Below, piece by piece: positions 9,166 to 16,887 of a DNA stretch of 64,000 nt. Where the stretch lies: contig DAOUKR010000036.1 of assembly GCA_034421095.1 (NCBI GenBank), positions 1-64,000 on the forward strand, written 5' to 3'. Source of the stretch: JAGWBG01 sp034421095. Its GTDB lineage: Bacteria; Chloroflexota; Dehalococcoidia; Lucifugimonadales; JAGWBF01. How positions within the stretch are numbered: position 1 is the stretch's first letter; each line of letters begins with the position of its first letter. A program made the position numbers and the translations under genes. The notes below the pieces were generated by a model that did not search any database, had not been told where the DNA came from, and worked only from the letters and a program-made list of their open reading frames with translations.

Positions 9166-9825
9166 CTACATAGGATGCGCCTGTATTGAGGCTGCGACCG
9201 ACATTTCAATGTCGAGGATGGCCTTGGACATAGCTTGACCGATGAGGTCCAGCCTGCGAACCTGAGCAATGCGGTCGGACGCCGTGGTCAATTCGTGCCG
9301 GGACAGCAACTCCTTGAAGATGTCACATGCGTCTGCCAGACAGATGAGCATCACGTCCCGCGGGTCCGGAATCTCATCGCTGAATAGCACCCCCATGATA
9401 CGCAGCTTCACTTCGCGCTCGGCTCTACCATCTATTGCCGGATAGCGTCTGGACCTGAACACCCAGAGGAAGCGGTCGTCCTGGCGTTCCAGGATGCCTC
9501 GGACCATCAGTCTGTGGAGCGCCTCTTCCCGGATGGCGGCAGCGTTCCTCGAAGTATGCGTAACCCAGAAACGGGCGTCGTATTTCTCCCCCGCCTCAGT
9601 CCTGGCTGCTATCTCGGCCAGCGTCGGGTCGAGAAGACTATCACCGACGGGCGTAGCGTCTATCAGAACCAGACTATTCAGGTCGGTGTCAATACGATTC
9701 TCCATCGCCAGGTCCATCAGCACGCCGCCGGCTATAGCGTAGTCCATCGTCCAACTGGATACGTTTACAAACCTCCCATCATCGCGGAGCAGGAGGAGAA
9801 TGATTTCTTCGACGAACCTCAGCAT
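9166..9825 (-). CDS. GOLPH3/VPS74-like (GPP34) family protein
   Basis: About 219 aa. The N-terminus MLRFVEEIILLLLRDDGRF and the following helix-rich pattern (a GG near YAIAGGVLMDLA, LRIMGVLFSDEIPDPRD, DACDIFKELLSRHEL) fit the GPP34/GOLPH3 fold, which in eukaryotes binds phosphoinositide and Golgi enzymes. Bacterial members occur mainly in actinobacteria and some Chloroflexota, with unknown roles, perhaps at the membrane. The start at 9825 is chosen over a longer frame because AGGAGAAG lies just upstream of this ATG. It stands alone between divergent and convergent neighbours. Confidence 0.72.
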   Translation of the reverse strand: MLRFVEEIILLLLRDDGRFVNVSSWTMDYAIAGGVLMDLAMENRIDTDLNSLVLIDATPVGDSLLDPTLAEIAARTEAGEKYDARFWVTHTSRNAAAIREEALHRLMVRGILERQDDRFLWVFRSRRYPAIDGRAEREVKLRIMGVLFSDEIPDPRDVMLICLADACDIFKELLSRHELTTASDRIAQVRRLDLIGQAMSKAILDIEMSVAASIQAHPM

Positions 9826-10042
9826 ACTATTTCTTCTCCTTGCTATGTAGCCACCCCCACTTTGGCGCCGATGCCAAGCCGTGGCCCCAACCACCCGCCG
9901 CCATACTGGAGAGGCGGGATTATCATAGTATACTAGGCAGTTCTTTGCAAGCTAAATTACAGGTCGAGTTGAAGTACTGCAAGGCCACTGCTACAATCCA
10001 TGAGCAACCTTGCGACCACCAAAACGCAGATATAGCCCGGCA

Positions 10043-11536
10043 ATGACAATACTTTTATCCAAGTCCAGATTCCAGTCCGGCCTCCAGTGCCTGAAACGGC
10101 TCTACCTGGAGTGCTACCACCATGACCTCGCCGACCCGGTGGATGCGGGTCTTCAGGCGAGGTTTGACACAGGCAACGCCGTCGGTGAACTGGCGAGGCA
10201 GCGGTTCCCCAATGGCAAGCTCATAGGGGAGTCACACCTGGAGCACGACCGGGCAGTCAGAACAACCCGGGCCCTCCTGGCTGACGACGCCACCCCGGCC
10301 CTGTACGAGGCCGCCTTTACCTTTCAGGGTATCAGGATGAGGAGCGACGTCCTCAAGCGAAACGGCCCGGGGGAATTCGATTTGGTGGAAGTCAAGTCCA
10401 CCACCGGAGTGAAACCCGAACACATCACCGATGTCGCAATTCAGGTTTACGCCACGGAAGGTTCCGGAGTCCCAATCAAGGGGGCCTACCTGATGCAGAT
10501 CAATAACGCTTACGTGTACCAGGGCGGAGACCACGACCTGGAGCAGTTGTTTACGCTGGAAGACGTAACGGAGAAAGCCCGCCTCTTTGTAGCCGAGAAT
10601 GTGCCGGAGGACCTGGAACGTATGTGGGCGGTCCTGCAACTGGATGCTGCGCCGGACATCGAAACGGGTCGGCACTGCACAAGACCCTACACATGCTCCT
10701 TTTTCGGACACTGCCACCAGGATGAGCCTGAACACCCGGTTAGGGAGTTGCCCTGGCTGAAAGAAAGCCTGTGGGAGCAACTGAAAGCTTCGGGGATTGG
10801 CGATATTGGCAGCATTCCGTCGGACTTCCCCGGCCTCTCTTCGCTGCAACGCCGAATGCGGGACAGCGTGGTCAGCGGACGTCCCTTCATCAGCCCGGAC
10901 CTTGCATCGAGCCTGGAGGAGATTACTTTTCCGGCCAGTTTCCTGGACTTCGAGACCGTCAGCCCCGCCATACCCTTATACATAGGCACCCGGCCCTACC
11001 AGAGAATCCCCTTCCAGTGGTCGCTGCATGTCCGGGACTCTTCCGGGCAGTTGAGGCACGACTCATTCCTCAATGACGACGCCGGTGACCCCAGGGAGCG
11101 TTTCGTGTCCGGCTTGCTGGAAGCGGTCCCACCGGAAGGGGCAATCATCGCCTATTCGTCCTATGAAAAGACCATGATGAACGAGTTGGCCCGGGAGCTC
11201 CCCCGGTACGCGGACCGCCTGCTGGCCCTGTGCGACCGGATCGTTGACCTGCATAAGCTGGTCCGAGACAACTACTATCACCCCGGATTCAACGGAAGCT
11301 ACTCCCTCAAGTCGGTGCTGCCCGTCCTGGTTCCCGGCCTGAGCTACGCCGACCTGGAGATACCCGACGGTATGGCTGCCTCTTTGTTCTATCCCCGGAT
11401 GTTTGCCGCCGACACGCCGGAACAGGAGAAGGCGGAAATCAGGGATGCCTTACTCGCTTACTGCCAAAGGGACACAGAGGCAATGGTCGGCGTCTACGAC
11501 GCCCTGCTGGAGGAAACACAGCGTAGCGACTGCTAA
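10043..11536 (+). CDS. DUF2779 protein: Cas4-like PD-(D/E)XK nuclease fused to DnaQ-like exonuclease
   Basis: About 497 aa from the internal ATG at 10043. The N-terminal half looks like a Cas4/RecB nuclease: SDVLKRNG, FDLVEVKSTTG (the E-x-K core), and cysteines in QCLKRLYLEC and CTRPYTCSFFGHC that could hold a 4Fe-4S cluster. The C-terminal half has RNase H-fold exonuclease motifs, SFLDFETVSPAIP (D-x-E) and YCQRDTEAM. DUF2779 proteins are presumed DNA repair or defence nucleases but are poorly characterised. No cas gene or repeat array is nearby. The longer frame (11 more codons) begins without a ribosome binding site. Confidence 0.82.
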   Translation: MTILLSKSRFQSGLQCLKRLYLECYHHDLADPVDAGLQARFDTGNAVGELARQRFPNGKLIGESHLEHDRAVRTTRALLADDATPALYEAAFTFQGIRMRSDVLKRNGPGEFDLVEVKSTTGVKPEHITDVAIQVYATEGSGVPIKGAYLMQINNAYVYQGGDHDLEQLFTLEDVTEKARLFVAENVPEDLERMWAVLQLDAAPDIETGRHCTRPYTCSFFGHCHQDEPEHPVRELPWLKESLWEQLKASGIGDIGSIPSDFPGLSSLQRRMRDSVVSGRPFISPDLASSLEEITFPASFLDFETVSPAIPLYIGTRPYQRIPFQWSLHVRDSSGQLRHDSFLNDDAGDPRERFVSGLLEAVPPEGAIIAYSSYEKTMMNELARELPRYADRLLALCDRIVDLHKLVRDNYYHPGFNGSYSLKSVLPVLVPGLSYADLEIPDGMAASLFYPRMFAADTPEQEKAEIRDALLAYCQRDTEAMVGVYDALLEETQRSDC

Positions 11537-11675
11537 GGCCGACTTTCGGATAGCACCTCAGCGTGACGACGGTTCTCTGAGAAGGTTTTCCCGATGCTGT
11601 CTAACTACACCAGACCCTTGGAGTCATCACGTGAATCTGCTACCATATTGTTAGCAGTTACTTTGGGGGCAGGCC

Positions 11676-11837
11676 ATGGGAACAGTCCACGTACGACGCT
11701 TGGACGATGAAGCTGAGAAGGCCAGGGCGTCCCGGTCCCTGTCTCAGAGACTACGGAAGCAGACCAATAACCTCCCTCAGACTCCCTCACACATCATAAT
11801 CAGGGAAGACCGCGATAGCGGCCACAGGGATGGGTGA
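11676..11837 (+). pseudogene. VapB/FitA-like ribbon-helix-helix antitoxin relic
   Basis: A 53-codon frame starts MGTVHVRRLDDEAEK, close to the first strand and helix of FitA/VapB antitoxins, and ends with IIIREDRDSGHRDG, like the toxin-binding tail of that group. It is shorter than usual; roughly ten residues between the helices seem to be missing. Its TGA overlaps the next ATG (TGATG), as in intact vapBC operons. TTGGAG and TACCAT with a 17-base spacer lie before it. I infer a shrunken or decayed antitoxin; a functional minimal protein is not excluded. Confidence 0.45.
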
Positions 11838-11905
11838 TGCGTTTTGTGGTGGGCGCCAGCGTGACAACACATGAAACACACGCCGATACTACTGGCTACG
11901 ACTAA
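11837..11905 (+). pseudogene. VapC-like PIN toxin 5' remnant
   Basis: The 22-codon frame overlapping the antitoxin stop begins MRFVVGASVTT. Intact PIN toxins commonly begin MRFVVDASVALKW, where the Asp is a catalytic metal ligand; here it is Gly. The frame stops after 22 codons and the sequence passes into the start of the RdgB-like gene. The match is short, so this is an inference supported mainly by the operon position and the TGATG overlap. Confidence 0.35.
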
Positions 11906-12503
11906 TCCAGCCAAGCAAGACAGATTGCGCTGGCTGCTGGAAGGGTTGCCCCTATCCCTCGCGACTCCCGAAGATTTGGGACTTACCGGCCAGGCTCCCG
12001 ACGAAGACGGTAGCACCCACCTGGAGAACGCCCGGCTCAAGGCCCAGTGGTGGTCCCGGGCCTCTGCGATGCCGGCTATATCCTCCGACGGCGGCCTTGT
12101 GGTCCCCGCCCTGGGCCGGACGTGGAATAGCCTCTACACTCACCGCGCCGCCGGAGACCACTCCGACGACCAGACCCGGCTGGAACACCTCCTCGGTCTA
12201 ATAAGACCCTACAAAGGCAATGACCGCAGGGCTTCGTGGGTGGAAGCCCTTGCCGTTGCCGACGGAGGGCAAGTCATGGGTTCATGGGAGGTCGAGGGTG
12301 CCAGCGGACACCTTCTGGACTCACCCGGCCCCGGCCCAACCGTTCCAGGCTTCTGGGTATTCTGCATCTGGTACTTTCCCCACTTGAAGAAGACCTACAA
12401 TGAGCTTACCGAGGCGGAGTTGGAAGGTCTCAACGACCACTGGAGCCGACTGAGGTCCCATGTCCAGCATTTCTTCCAAGAGGGCCTGCGCACTGAAGAA
12501 TAG
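11871..12503 (+). CDS. RdgB/HAM1-like non-canonical purine NTP pyrophosphatase, divergent
   Basis: This 210-aa protein resembles ITPase/RdgB enzymes, which hydrolyse dITP and XTP to monophosphates and keep damaged purines out of DNA. The substrate loop is LLATTNPAKQDRL instead of the usual ATGNxGK, and the catalytic loop is ISSDGGLVVPAL instead of ADDSGL, keeping one Asp. EVEGASGHLLDSPGPGP replaces the usual GFGYDP region. The divergence suggests altered substrate choice. The gene overlaps the remnant PIN frame by a few codons; there is no strong ribosome binding site before the ATG. Confidence 0.7.
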   Translation: MKHTPILLATTNPAKQDRLRWLLEGLPLSLATPEDLGLTGQAPDEDGSTHLENARLKAQWWSRASAMPAISSDGGLVVPALGRTWNSLYTHRAAGDHSDDQTRLEHLLGLIRPYKGNDRRASWVEALAVADGGQVMGSWEVEGASGHLLDSPGPGPTVPGFWVFCIWYFPHLKKTYNELTEAELEGLNDHWSRLRSHVQHFFQEGLRTEE

Positions 12504-12972
12504 GGGGCCGCTCCGGGATGCAGGCCGGGTTACTACTACACTCATGAGCTTGCATCATAAGTTCCCTCTCCCCCTTGTACGCGTGATGCACATTAAACGA
12601 ATAAAAGAAGGCCAGAGTAGGGGTGATAGCCCAACCGTCATTCCGGTAGTACCTCCGGTAGATTCGCCGTGGCGAACCTTGAGCCGGAATCCATACATCC
12701 TTATCTGTAGACACGGTTGAGGAAACCAACGACGCCCTTGGATTCTGGCTTTCACCAGAATGACGCGAGGACAGTTAGGACGATTCGTGCATCACCCTTA
12801 TTCGATGACAATGTGCATCAAGCGTCCTGTGGAGAGGGTTAGGGTGAGGGGCAATGTTTCCATGCCGCGCTCCTACGTGTTAGCTATATCTCCCATTCGA
12901 CCTATGGCATCCGGGCCGGGTCTGAGGTAGTATTTAGGGTAAATAGCGATGAGACGAAAGGAGGCAGATGCC
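12504..12972. other. Intergenic region with dispersed palindromic repeats
   Basis: This gap of about 470 bases holds copies of the genome's short intergenic palindrome (near 12636-12694 and 12741-12764) and a GAGAGGGTTAGGGTGAGGGG stretch (about 12832-12851) resembling part of the longer repeat at 29.4 and 51.3 kb. No gene with motif support was seen. Confidence 0.5.
12636..12764. repeat. Dispersed CATTCCGG/CCGGAAT-type palindromic units (two)
   Basis: The first unit runs from GTCATTCCGG to CCGGAATCC with inner GATTCGCC/GGCGAA pairing. The second is GATTCTGGCTTTCACCAGAATGAC, an inverted repeat of ATTCTGG and CCAGAAT. Related units occur near 13708, 26013 and 38483, all intergenic. Confidence 0.55.
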
Positions 12973-13680
12973 ATGAAAAACAAGGTCTACGAGACCTTCG
13001 CCGAAGCCGTGGCCGACATACCCGACGGCTCCACCATCATGTTCCCCGGCTTCGGCCCGGCGGGTATACCGCGAAACCTCATCGCTGCGCTGGTGCAGCA
13101 GGGTGCCAGGAATCTGACGGGCATCTCCAACAATCACGGGCGCGTGGGCAGTCAGATGGACGTCGGCAAGTTGATTGAGGCGGGACAGATGAAGAAGATG
13201 GTATGCGCCTTCACCGCCGCCACTCATCCCTCTCAAGTCCTGCCTTTCGAGAAGATGAACGAGGCCGGGGAGATTGAGGCGGAGCTGGTCCCCCAGGGCA
13301 CCCTGGCCGAGAGAATCCGAGCTGCAGGGGCCGGCATCGGCGCCTTCTACACTCCCACCGGCGTGGGCACCGAGCTTGCCCAGGGGAAGGAGCACAGGAC
13401 AATCAATGGCCGGGAATATGTGCTTGAGTATCCCCTGCACGCAGACTACGCCTTTATTCAGGCATTCCGGGCGGATACCTTCGGCAACCTCCAGTATCGC
13501 CTGTCCCAGCGCAATTTCAATCCCATTATGGCCCAGGCTGCCACGATAACCATCGTTGAGGTGGAAAACGACATCGTGACGCCGGGCTCCATAGACCCCG
13601 ACTGTGTACACTCTCCCGGTATCTTCGTCGACCGGATAGTCCGAATCCCTCCCGATGGCATCTGGGAGACACCGGTTTAG
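12973..13680 (+). CDS. CoA-transferase subunit A (3-oxoacid CoA-transferase family I)
   Basis: About 235 aa. It has the family I alpha-subunit pattern: DGSTIMFPGFGPAGIPRNLI near the N-terminus, GISNNHG, LVPQGTLAERIRAAGAGIGA and the FYTPTGVGTE segment. Such subunits pair with a beta subunit carrying the catalytic Glu to move CoA between acetoacetate or similar acids and succinyl- or acetyl-CoA. No beta subunit is adjacent, which is unusual because the two are normally neighbours. The start at 12973 is chosen because AGGAGG lies about eight bases upstream; a longer frame starts at 12949. Confidence 0.85.
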   Translation: MKNKVYETFAEAVADIPDGSTIMFPGFGPAGIPRNLIAALVQQGARNLTGISNNHGRVGSQMDVGKLIEAGQMKKMVCAFTAATHPSQVLPFEKMNEAGEIEAELVPQGTLAERIRAAGAGIGAFYTPTGVGTELAQGKEHRTINGREYVLEYPLHADYAFIQAFRADTFGNLQYRLSQRNFNPIMAQAATITIVEVENDIVTPGSIDPDCVHSPGIFVDRIVRIPPDGIWETPV

Positions 13681-13707
13681 GCACCAGGGCTTCTTCAGGC
13701 CCCTTTT

Positions 13708-13733
13708 CGTCAATCCGGCGCAGGCCGGAATCC
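13708..13733. repeat. Dispersed palindromic unit
   Basis: CAATCCGGCGCAGGCCGGAATCC contains the inverted pair TCCGG/CCGGA typical of the short intergenic repeat seen at several other places in this window. Confidence 0.4.
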
Positions 13734-13861
13734 ACCGGAACTACGCCCCAACGTAGGGACAACCCTTGTGGTTACCCTTCCTCCCATCCGTCGTCATTCC
13801 GAGCGCAACGAGGAATCTGGAGCGGTACTCGCCCAATAGCTTAGTCAAGGCAACCTGACCG

Positions 13862-13891
13862 TTGGCACTGATGAAACCGGCGTTCTACAAT
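13862..13891 (+). promoter_or_regulatory. Sigma70-type promoter before the 68-codon frame
   Basis: TTGGCA (13862-13867) and TACAAT (13886-13891) are separated by 18 bases. The AAAAGGAG ribosome binding site at about 13902-13909 and ATG at 13916 follow at normal spacing. Confidence 0.4.
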
Positions 13892-13915
13892 GGAGACAAA
13901 TAAAAGGAGCCCACC

Positions 13916-14122
13916 ATGCTCCCACAGACGGAACCCGATTCGTTCCTTATTCGTTCCCCGGGACGCGAATTCCCCATCGTCCCCACTCCCCTGACCAGGT
14001 ACGGCGCGACCCCTAACCCCCAGTGTAGTGTGGGGAGTTGCTCCACCAAAGAGACCCTGAAGGAAAATCAAGGGCCACATGACATGGCACCCACTTCGGG
14101 GTATAATTCATTTAAGGTCTAG
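13916..14122 (+). CDS. Small hypothetical protein, 68 aa
   Basis: No family is recognised. The frame has good expression signals: a TTGGCA-18-TACAAT promoter and an AAAAGGAG ribosome binding site seven bases before the ATG. The peptide is Pro/Thr/Ser-rich with two cysteines (QCSVGSCS), no membrane segment and little predicted order. The -10 element of the rplI promoter lies inside its last codons. It could be a short real gene or the surviving 5' end of a decayed one. Confidence 0.3.
   Translation: MLPQTEPDSFLIRSPGREFPIVPTPLTRYGATPNPQCSVGSCSTKETLKENQGPHDMAPTSGYNSFKV
14079..14107 (+). promoter_or_regulatory. Strong sigma70-type promoter of the rplI-dnaB operon
   Basis: ATGACA (14079-14084) and a perfect TATAAT (14102-14107) are spaced by 17 bases, about 80 bases before the rplI start. 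Five of six -35 bases and all -10 bases match consensus. Confidence 0.7.
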
Positions 14123-14185
14123 GCTTTGGCAGAAGACCCCGGACCCTACCCGAACGCTACTGCTAAGACGATAAGGGAGTTGACT

Positions 14186-14635
14186 GTGAGAGTCATATTT
14201 CTCGAGGACGTACCAAATCAGGCCAACGCCGGCGACGTCAAGAACGTGGCCGACGGCTATGCGCGCAACTATCTCATTCCAAAGAAGCTGGCTACCATAG
14301 CCACCCGCGAGGACATGAAACGCATAGAGCGCATCAAGAAGGCCGGCGACGAGCGACGAGTCAGAGAGACCCAGCAGTGGGAAGAGCTAGCCAACCTTCT
14401 GGAGGGCACCAGCATTTCAGTGAGGGCCAGGGTCACCCCGGCAGGCCAGTTTTATGGGGCCATCAACCCCACTCAGATAGCCCAGGAGTTGTCTGACACC
14501 CTGGGGAGGGAGATAGACCGGAGGTTGGTTGAGACGGTGGAACCCATCCGGGAGCCTGGAGAATTCGAGGTGGTCCTGCACCTGGCTCAAGGCATACAGG
14601 CCACCATCATCGTCACCGCTGAGGCGCAGGAATAA
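14186..14635 (+). CDS. rplI: 50S ribosomal protein L9
   Basis: About 149 aa. The N-terminal L9 domain is clear (VRVIFLEDVPNQANAGDVKNVADGYARNYLIP), followed by the long connecting helix rich in Lys/Arg/Glu and the C-terminal rRNA-binding domain. L9 binds 23S rRNA at the L1 stalk base. The GTG at 14186 is preferred because GGGAG lies six bases before it and the protein then starts at the conserved first strand; the frame is open upstream to a TTG at 14126. It heads a replication operon with dnaB, an arrangement common in bacteria. Confidence 0.95.
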   Translation: MRVIFLEDVPNQANAGDVKNVADGYARNYLIPKKLATIATREDMKRIERIKKAGDERRVRETQQWEELANLLEGTSISVRARVTPAGQFYGAINPTQIAQELSDTLGREIDRRLVETVEPIREPGEFEVVLHLAQGIQATIIVTAEAQE

Positions 14636-14695
14636 GACTCGTATCCCACCTGCCCGATGTCTACCTGCTGCAGGCGGGCAGAGAAGGCCGACATT

Positions 14696-16063
14696 ATGTA
14701 CGCTGAAAGGCTGCTGCCCCACGACATAGAGGCCGAGGAGGCCGTCATAGGTTCCCTCCTGATAGATGGGGATTCCATCATGAGGGTAACTTCCTTCTTG
14801 AGACCGACGGACTTCTACCGCGAAAAAAACCGCCTCTGTTACGAGGCGTGTCTCGACCTCTTCCGGCGAGGTGAGGCTATAAACCAGGTGACCGTAGCCC
14901 ATCAACTCGCCATCCAGGAGCATCTGGAACCTTTGGGGGGCACCGCCTATCTCAGCCATCTCATCTCCACCGTGCCCACCTCGGTGCACGTGGAGCACTA
15001 CGGTCACATAGTCAATCGCACGGCCACCATGCGCAACCTCATTGATGCGGCGGCCAAAATATCGAGCCTTGGATACGGTGACACCGAGGACATGGACGCC
15101 ACCCTCAGCCAGGCCGAGGGAATTCTGTTCCGGGTGCGCTCCGGACAGCCGGCCAGGGACTTCATGCCCCTCCGTCAGATACTGGACCAGTACCTGGAGG
15201 AACGGGCGGCCATCTCAGAACCCCTGGGACTCACCGGCGCACCAGTATTGACGGGCTTCGATTCCCTGGACGCGTTGCTGGGAGGTCTTCAACGCTCCGA
15301 TATGGTGGTACTGGCAGCCCGCCCCAGCCTGGGAAAGAGCACCCTGGCCATAAATATATCCCTGAATGCCGCCAAGAGTGGGGGCAGAGTGGGCCTGTTC
15401 AGCCTGGAGATGAGCCGCGATCAGCTTGCCATGCGCATGATAGCAGGAGAGGCCGGGGTGGATGCCCAAAGGCTTCGCCTGGGTCTCAATACCGAAGCGC
15501 AGGAACGTCAAATCATAGACTCCATCGGTGCCCTCTCCGAGTTGCCCATATACATAGACGACACCCCACTCCAGGGCATTATAGAAATGAGAAGCAAGGC
15601 ACGCCGCCTGCACATGGAGTTGGGGCTGGATATGCTTGTAGTGGACTACATGCAAATCATGCAGGGCAATCGAGGGGGGGACAGCAACCGCGTACAGGAA
15701 ATGAGCGAGATTACTCGCTCCATCAAGGGTATGGCCAGGGACCTGAACATACCCATCCTGGCTGTTTCCCAGCTGAACCGCGCCGTGGAGTCACGAACCT
15801 CCCACCGCCCTCAGCTTTCCGACCTGAGAGAATCGGGCAGCATAGAACAGGACGCCGACGTTGTGATGTTCATCCATCGCGACGACATCTACTATACCGA
15901 GGATGAATGGACCAACCGTTTCCCAGACCGGCCCTATCCCAAGAACATCGCTGAGATCATCGTCGCCAAGCACCGTCATGGCCCGGTGGGTAGCCTGGAA
16001 CTGTTCTTCAGAGATAATCTGGTCCGTTTCGAGTCTCTTCCAGTGGAGCAAGGAGCCTTTTAG
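14696..16063 (+). CDS. dnaB: Replicative DNA helicase DnaB
   Basis: About 455 aa. The N-terminal collar domain starts LPHDIEAEEAVIGSLL and the C-terminal RecA-like motor has Walker A AARPSLGKSTLA, the H1a/H2 region FSLEMSRDQL, Walker B DMLVVDYMQIM and the QLNRAVESR arginine-finger region with DLRESGSIEQDADVV. It unwinds DNA at the fork as a hexamer. The start at 14696 (MYAERLLPHD) matches family N-termini and follows GAAGG; a longer frame begins at 14657. The next gene begins three bases after the stop. Confidence 0.96.
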   Translation: MYAERLLPHDIEAEEAVIGSLLIDGDSIMRVTSFLRPTDFYREKNRLCYEACLDLFRRGEAINQVTVAHQLAIQEHLEPLGGTAYLSHLISTVPTSVHVEHYGHIVNRTATMRNLIDAAAKISSLGYGDTEDMDATLSQAEGILFRVRSGQPARDFMPLRQILDQYLEERAAISEPLGLTGAPVLTGFDSLDALLGGLQRSDMVVLAARPSLGKSTLAINISLNAAKSGGRVGLFSLEMSRDQLAMRMIAGEAGVDAQRLRLGLNTEAQERQIIDSIGALSELPIYIDDTPLQGIIEMRSKARRLHMELGLDMLVVDYMQIMQGNRGGDSNRVQEMSEITRSIKGMARDLNIPILAVSQLNRAVESRTSHRPQLSDLRESGSIEQDADVVMFIHRDDIYYTEDEWTNRFPDRPYPKNIAEIIVAKHRHGPVGSLELFFRDNLVRFESLPVEQGAF

Positions 16064-16065
16064 CC

Positions 16066-16887
16066 ATGAAGCCCTTCCACCCGGCGGGCAGACCGACGGG
16101 CTTCCCCAGAGGCACCCGGTATACGCCCGTGCCCAACCCGGTCTTCGGCCCACTCCTGGAGGACATCGAAGACATCGCAGAGCTTAAATGCACCCTGAGA
16201 GCCTTGTGGCTCCTCCACCAGAAAAAGGGATACCCCCGCTACCTGACCGAAGCAGAGTTGGTCGCCGACAAGGTGCTTCTCCTTGGTTTGAAGCACCTTG
16301 ACTCACCGCCGGCGGACGCCATCCCCAGAGGGATGAATAAGGGGGTGGAAAGAGGGACGTTCCTTTCCCTGTCCGTTACCCGCCCATCCGACGGGCCTGT
16401 CCCACAGGCGAACAGACAGGCAGGCCGCCGGGGGAATGGGTCAGAAGGTCGAGAAGAGCTTTACTTCCTGAACGACGAGGGAGGACGGAAGGCCCTGAAG
16501 ATAGTACAGCAGGGCGAGGGCAATGCAATGCCGGCCGTTCCCCCGCAGATGCACCGTGGCGTGAGGGATGACGAGATGGATGAGCCGCCGGAGCCAAAAG
16601 CCAACGTTTTCACCCTCTACGAAGAGAACATAGGGCTGTTGACCCCGCTCCTGGCTGAAGAGATAAAAGAGGCGGAAGCCAGCTACCCCTGGCCCTGGAT
16701 TGAGGAGGCTTTCAAGATAGCTCTCAGCCGCAACAAACGTAGCTGGCATTACATAGAGACGATTCTAAGGCGATGGGCCACGGAAGGGAAAGACGATGGA
16801 GAGTCTGGGCGACATTCTCGGGAGGTTCCCAGTGAGGAGGGTCTCATGGAATACCTCCGGAAACGGGGCAAGCTACCCGGAAGCTGA
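16066..16887 (+). CDS. DnaD-like primosomal protein
   Basis: This 273-aa protein has a variable N-terminal region and, from about residue 175, a DnaD/DnaB2-type helical domain: FTLYEENIGLLTPLLAEEI, YPWPWIEEAFKIA, NNKRSWHYIE-like SRNKRSWHYIETILRRW. In Firmicutes, DnaD helps load the helicase at origins and restart sites. It sits directly between dnaB and the DnaC-like ATPase, so a role in helicase loading is likely. The middle (about 85-130) is low-complexity and poorly conserved. Its 3' end overlaps the next gene by 92 bases in another frame. Confidence 0.8.
   Translation: MKPFHPAGRPTGFPRGTRYTPVPNPVFGPLLEDIEDIAELKCTLRALWLLHQKKGYPRYLTEAELVADKVLLLGLKHLDSPPADAIPRGMNKGVERGTFLSLSVTRPSDGPVPQANRQAGRRGNGSEGREELYFLNDEGGRKALKIVQQGEGNAMPAVPPQMHRGVRDDEMDEPPEPKANVFTLYEENIGLLTPLLAEEIKEAEASYPWPWIEEAFKIALSRNKRSWHYIETILRRWATEGKDDGESGRHSREVPSEEGLMEYLRKRGKLPGS

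Noticed and set aside
10043..11536. Cas4-like domain as evidence of a CRISPR system
   Set aside because: The domain belongs to a DUF2779 fusion; there are no other cas genes and no repeat-spacer array in the window.
12934..13713. 259-codon minus-strand frame opposite the CoA-transferase gene
   Set aside because: No recognisable motif; the plus strand encodes a clear family with a good ribosome site.
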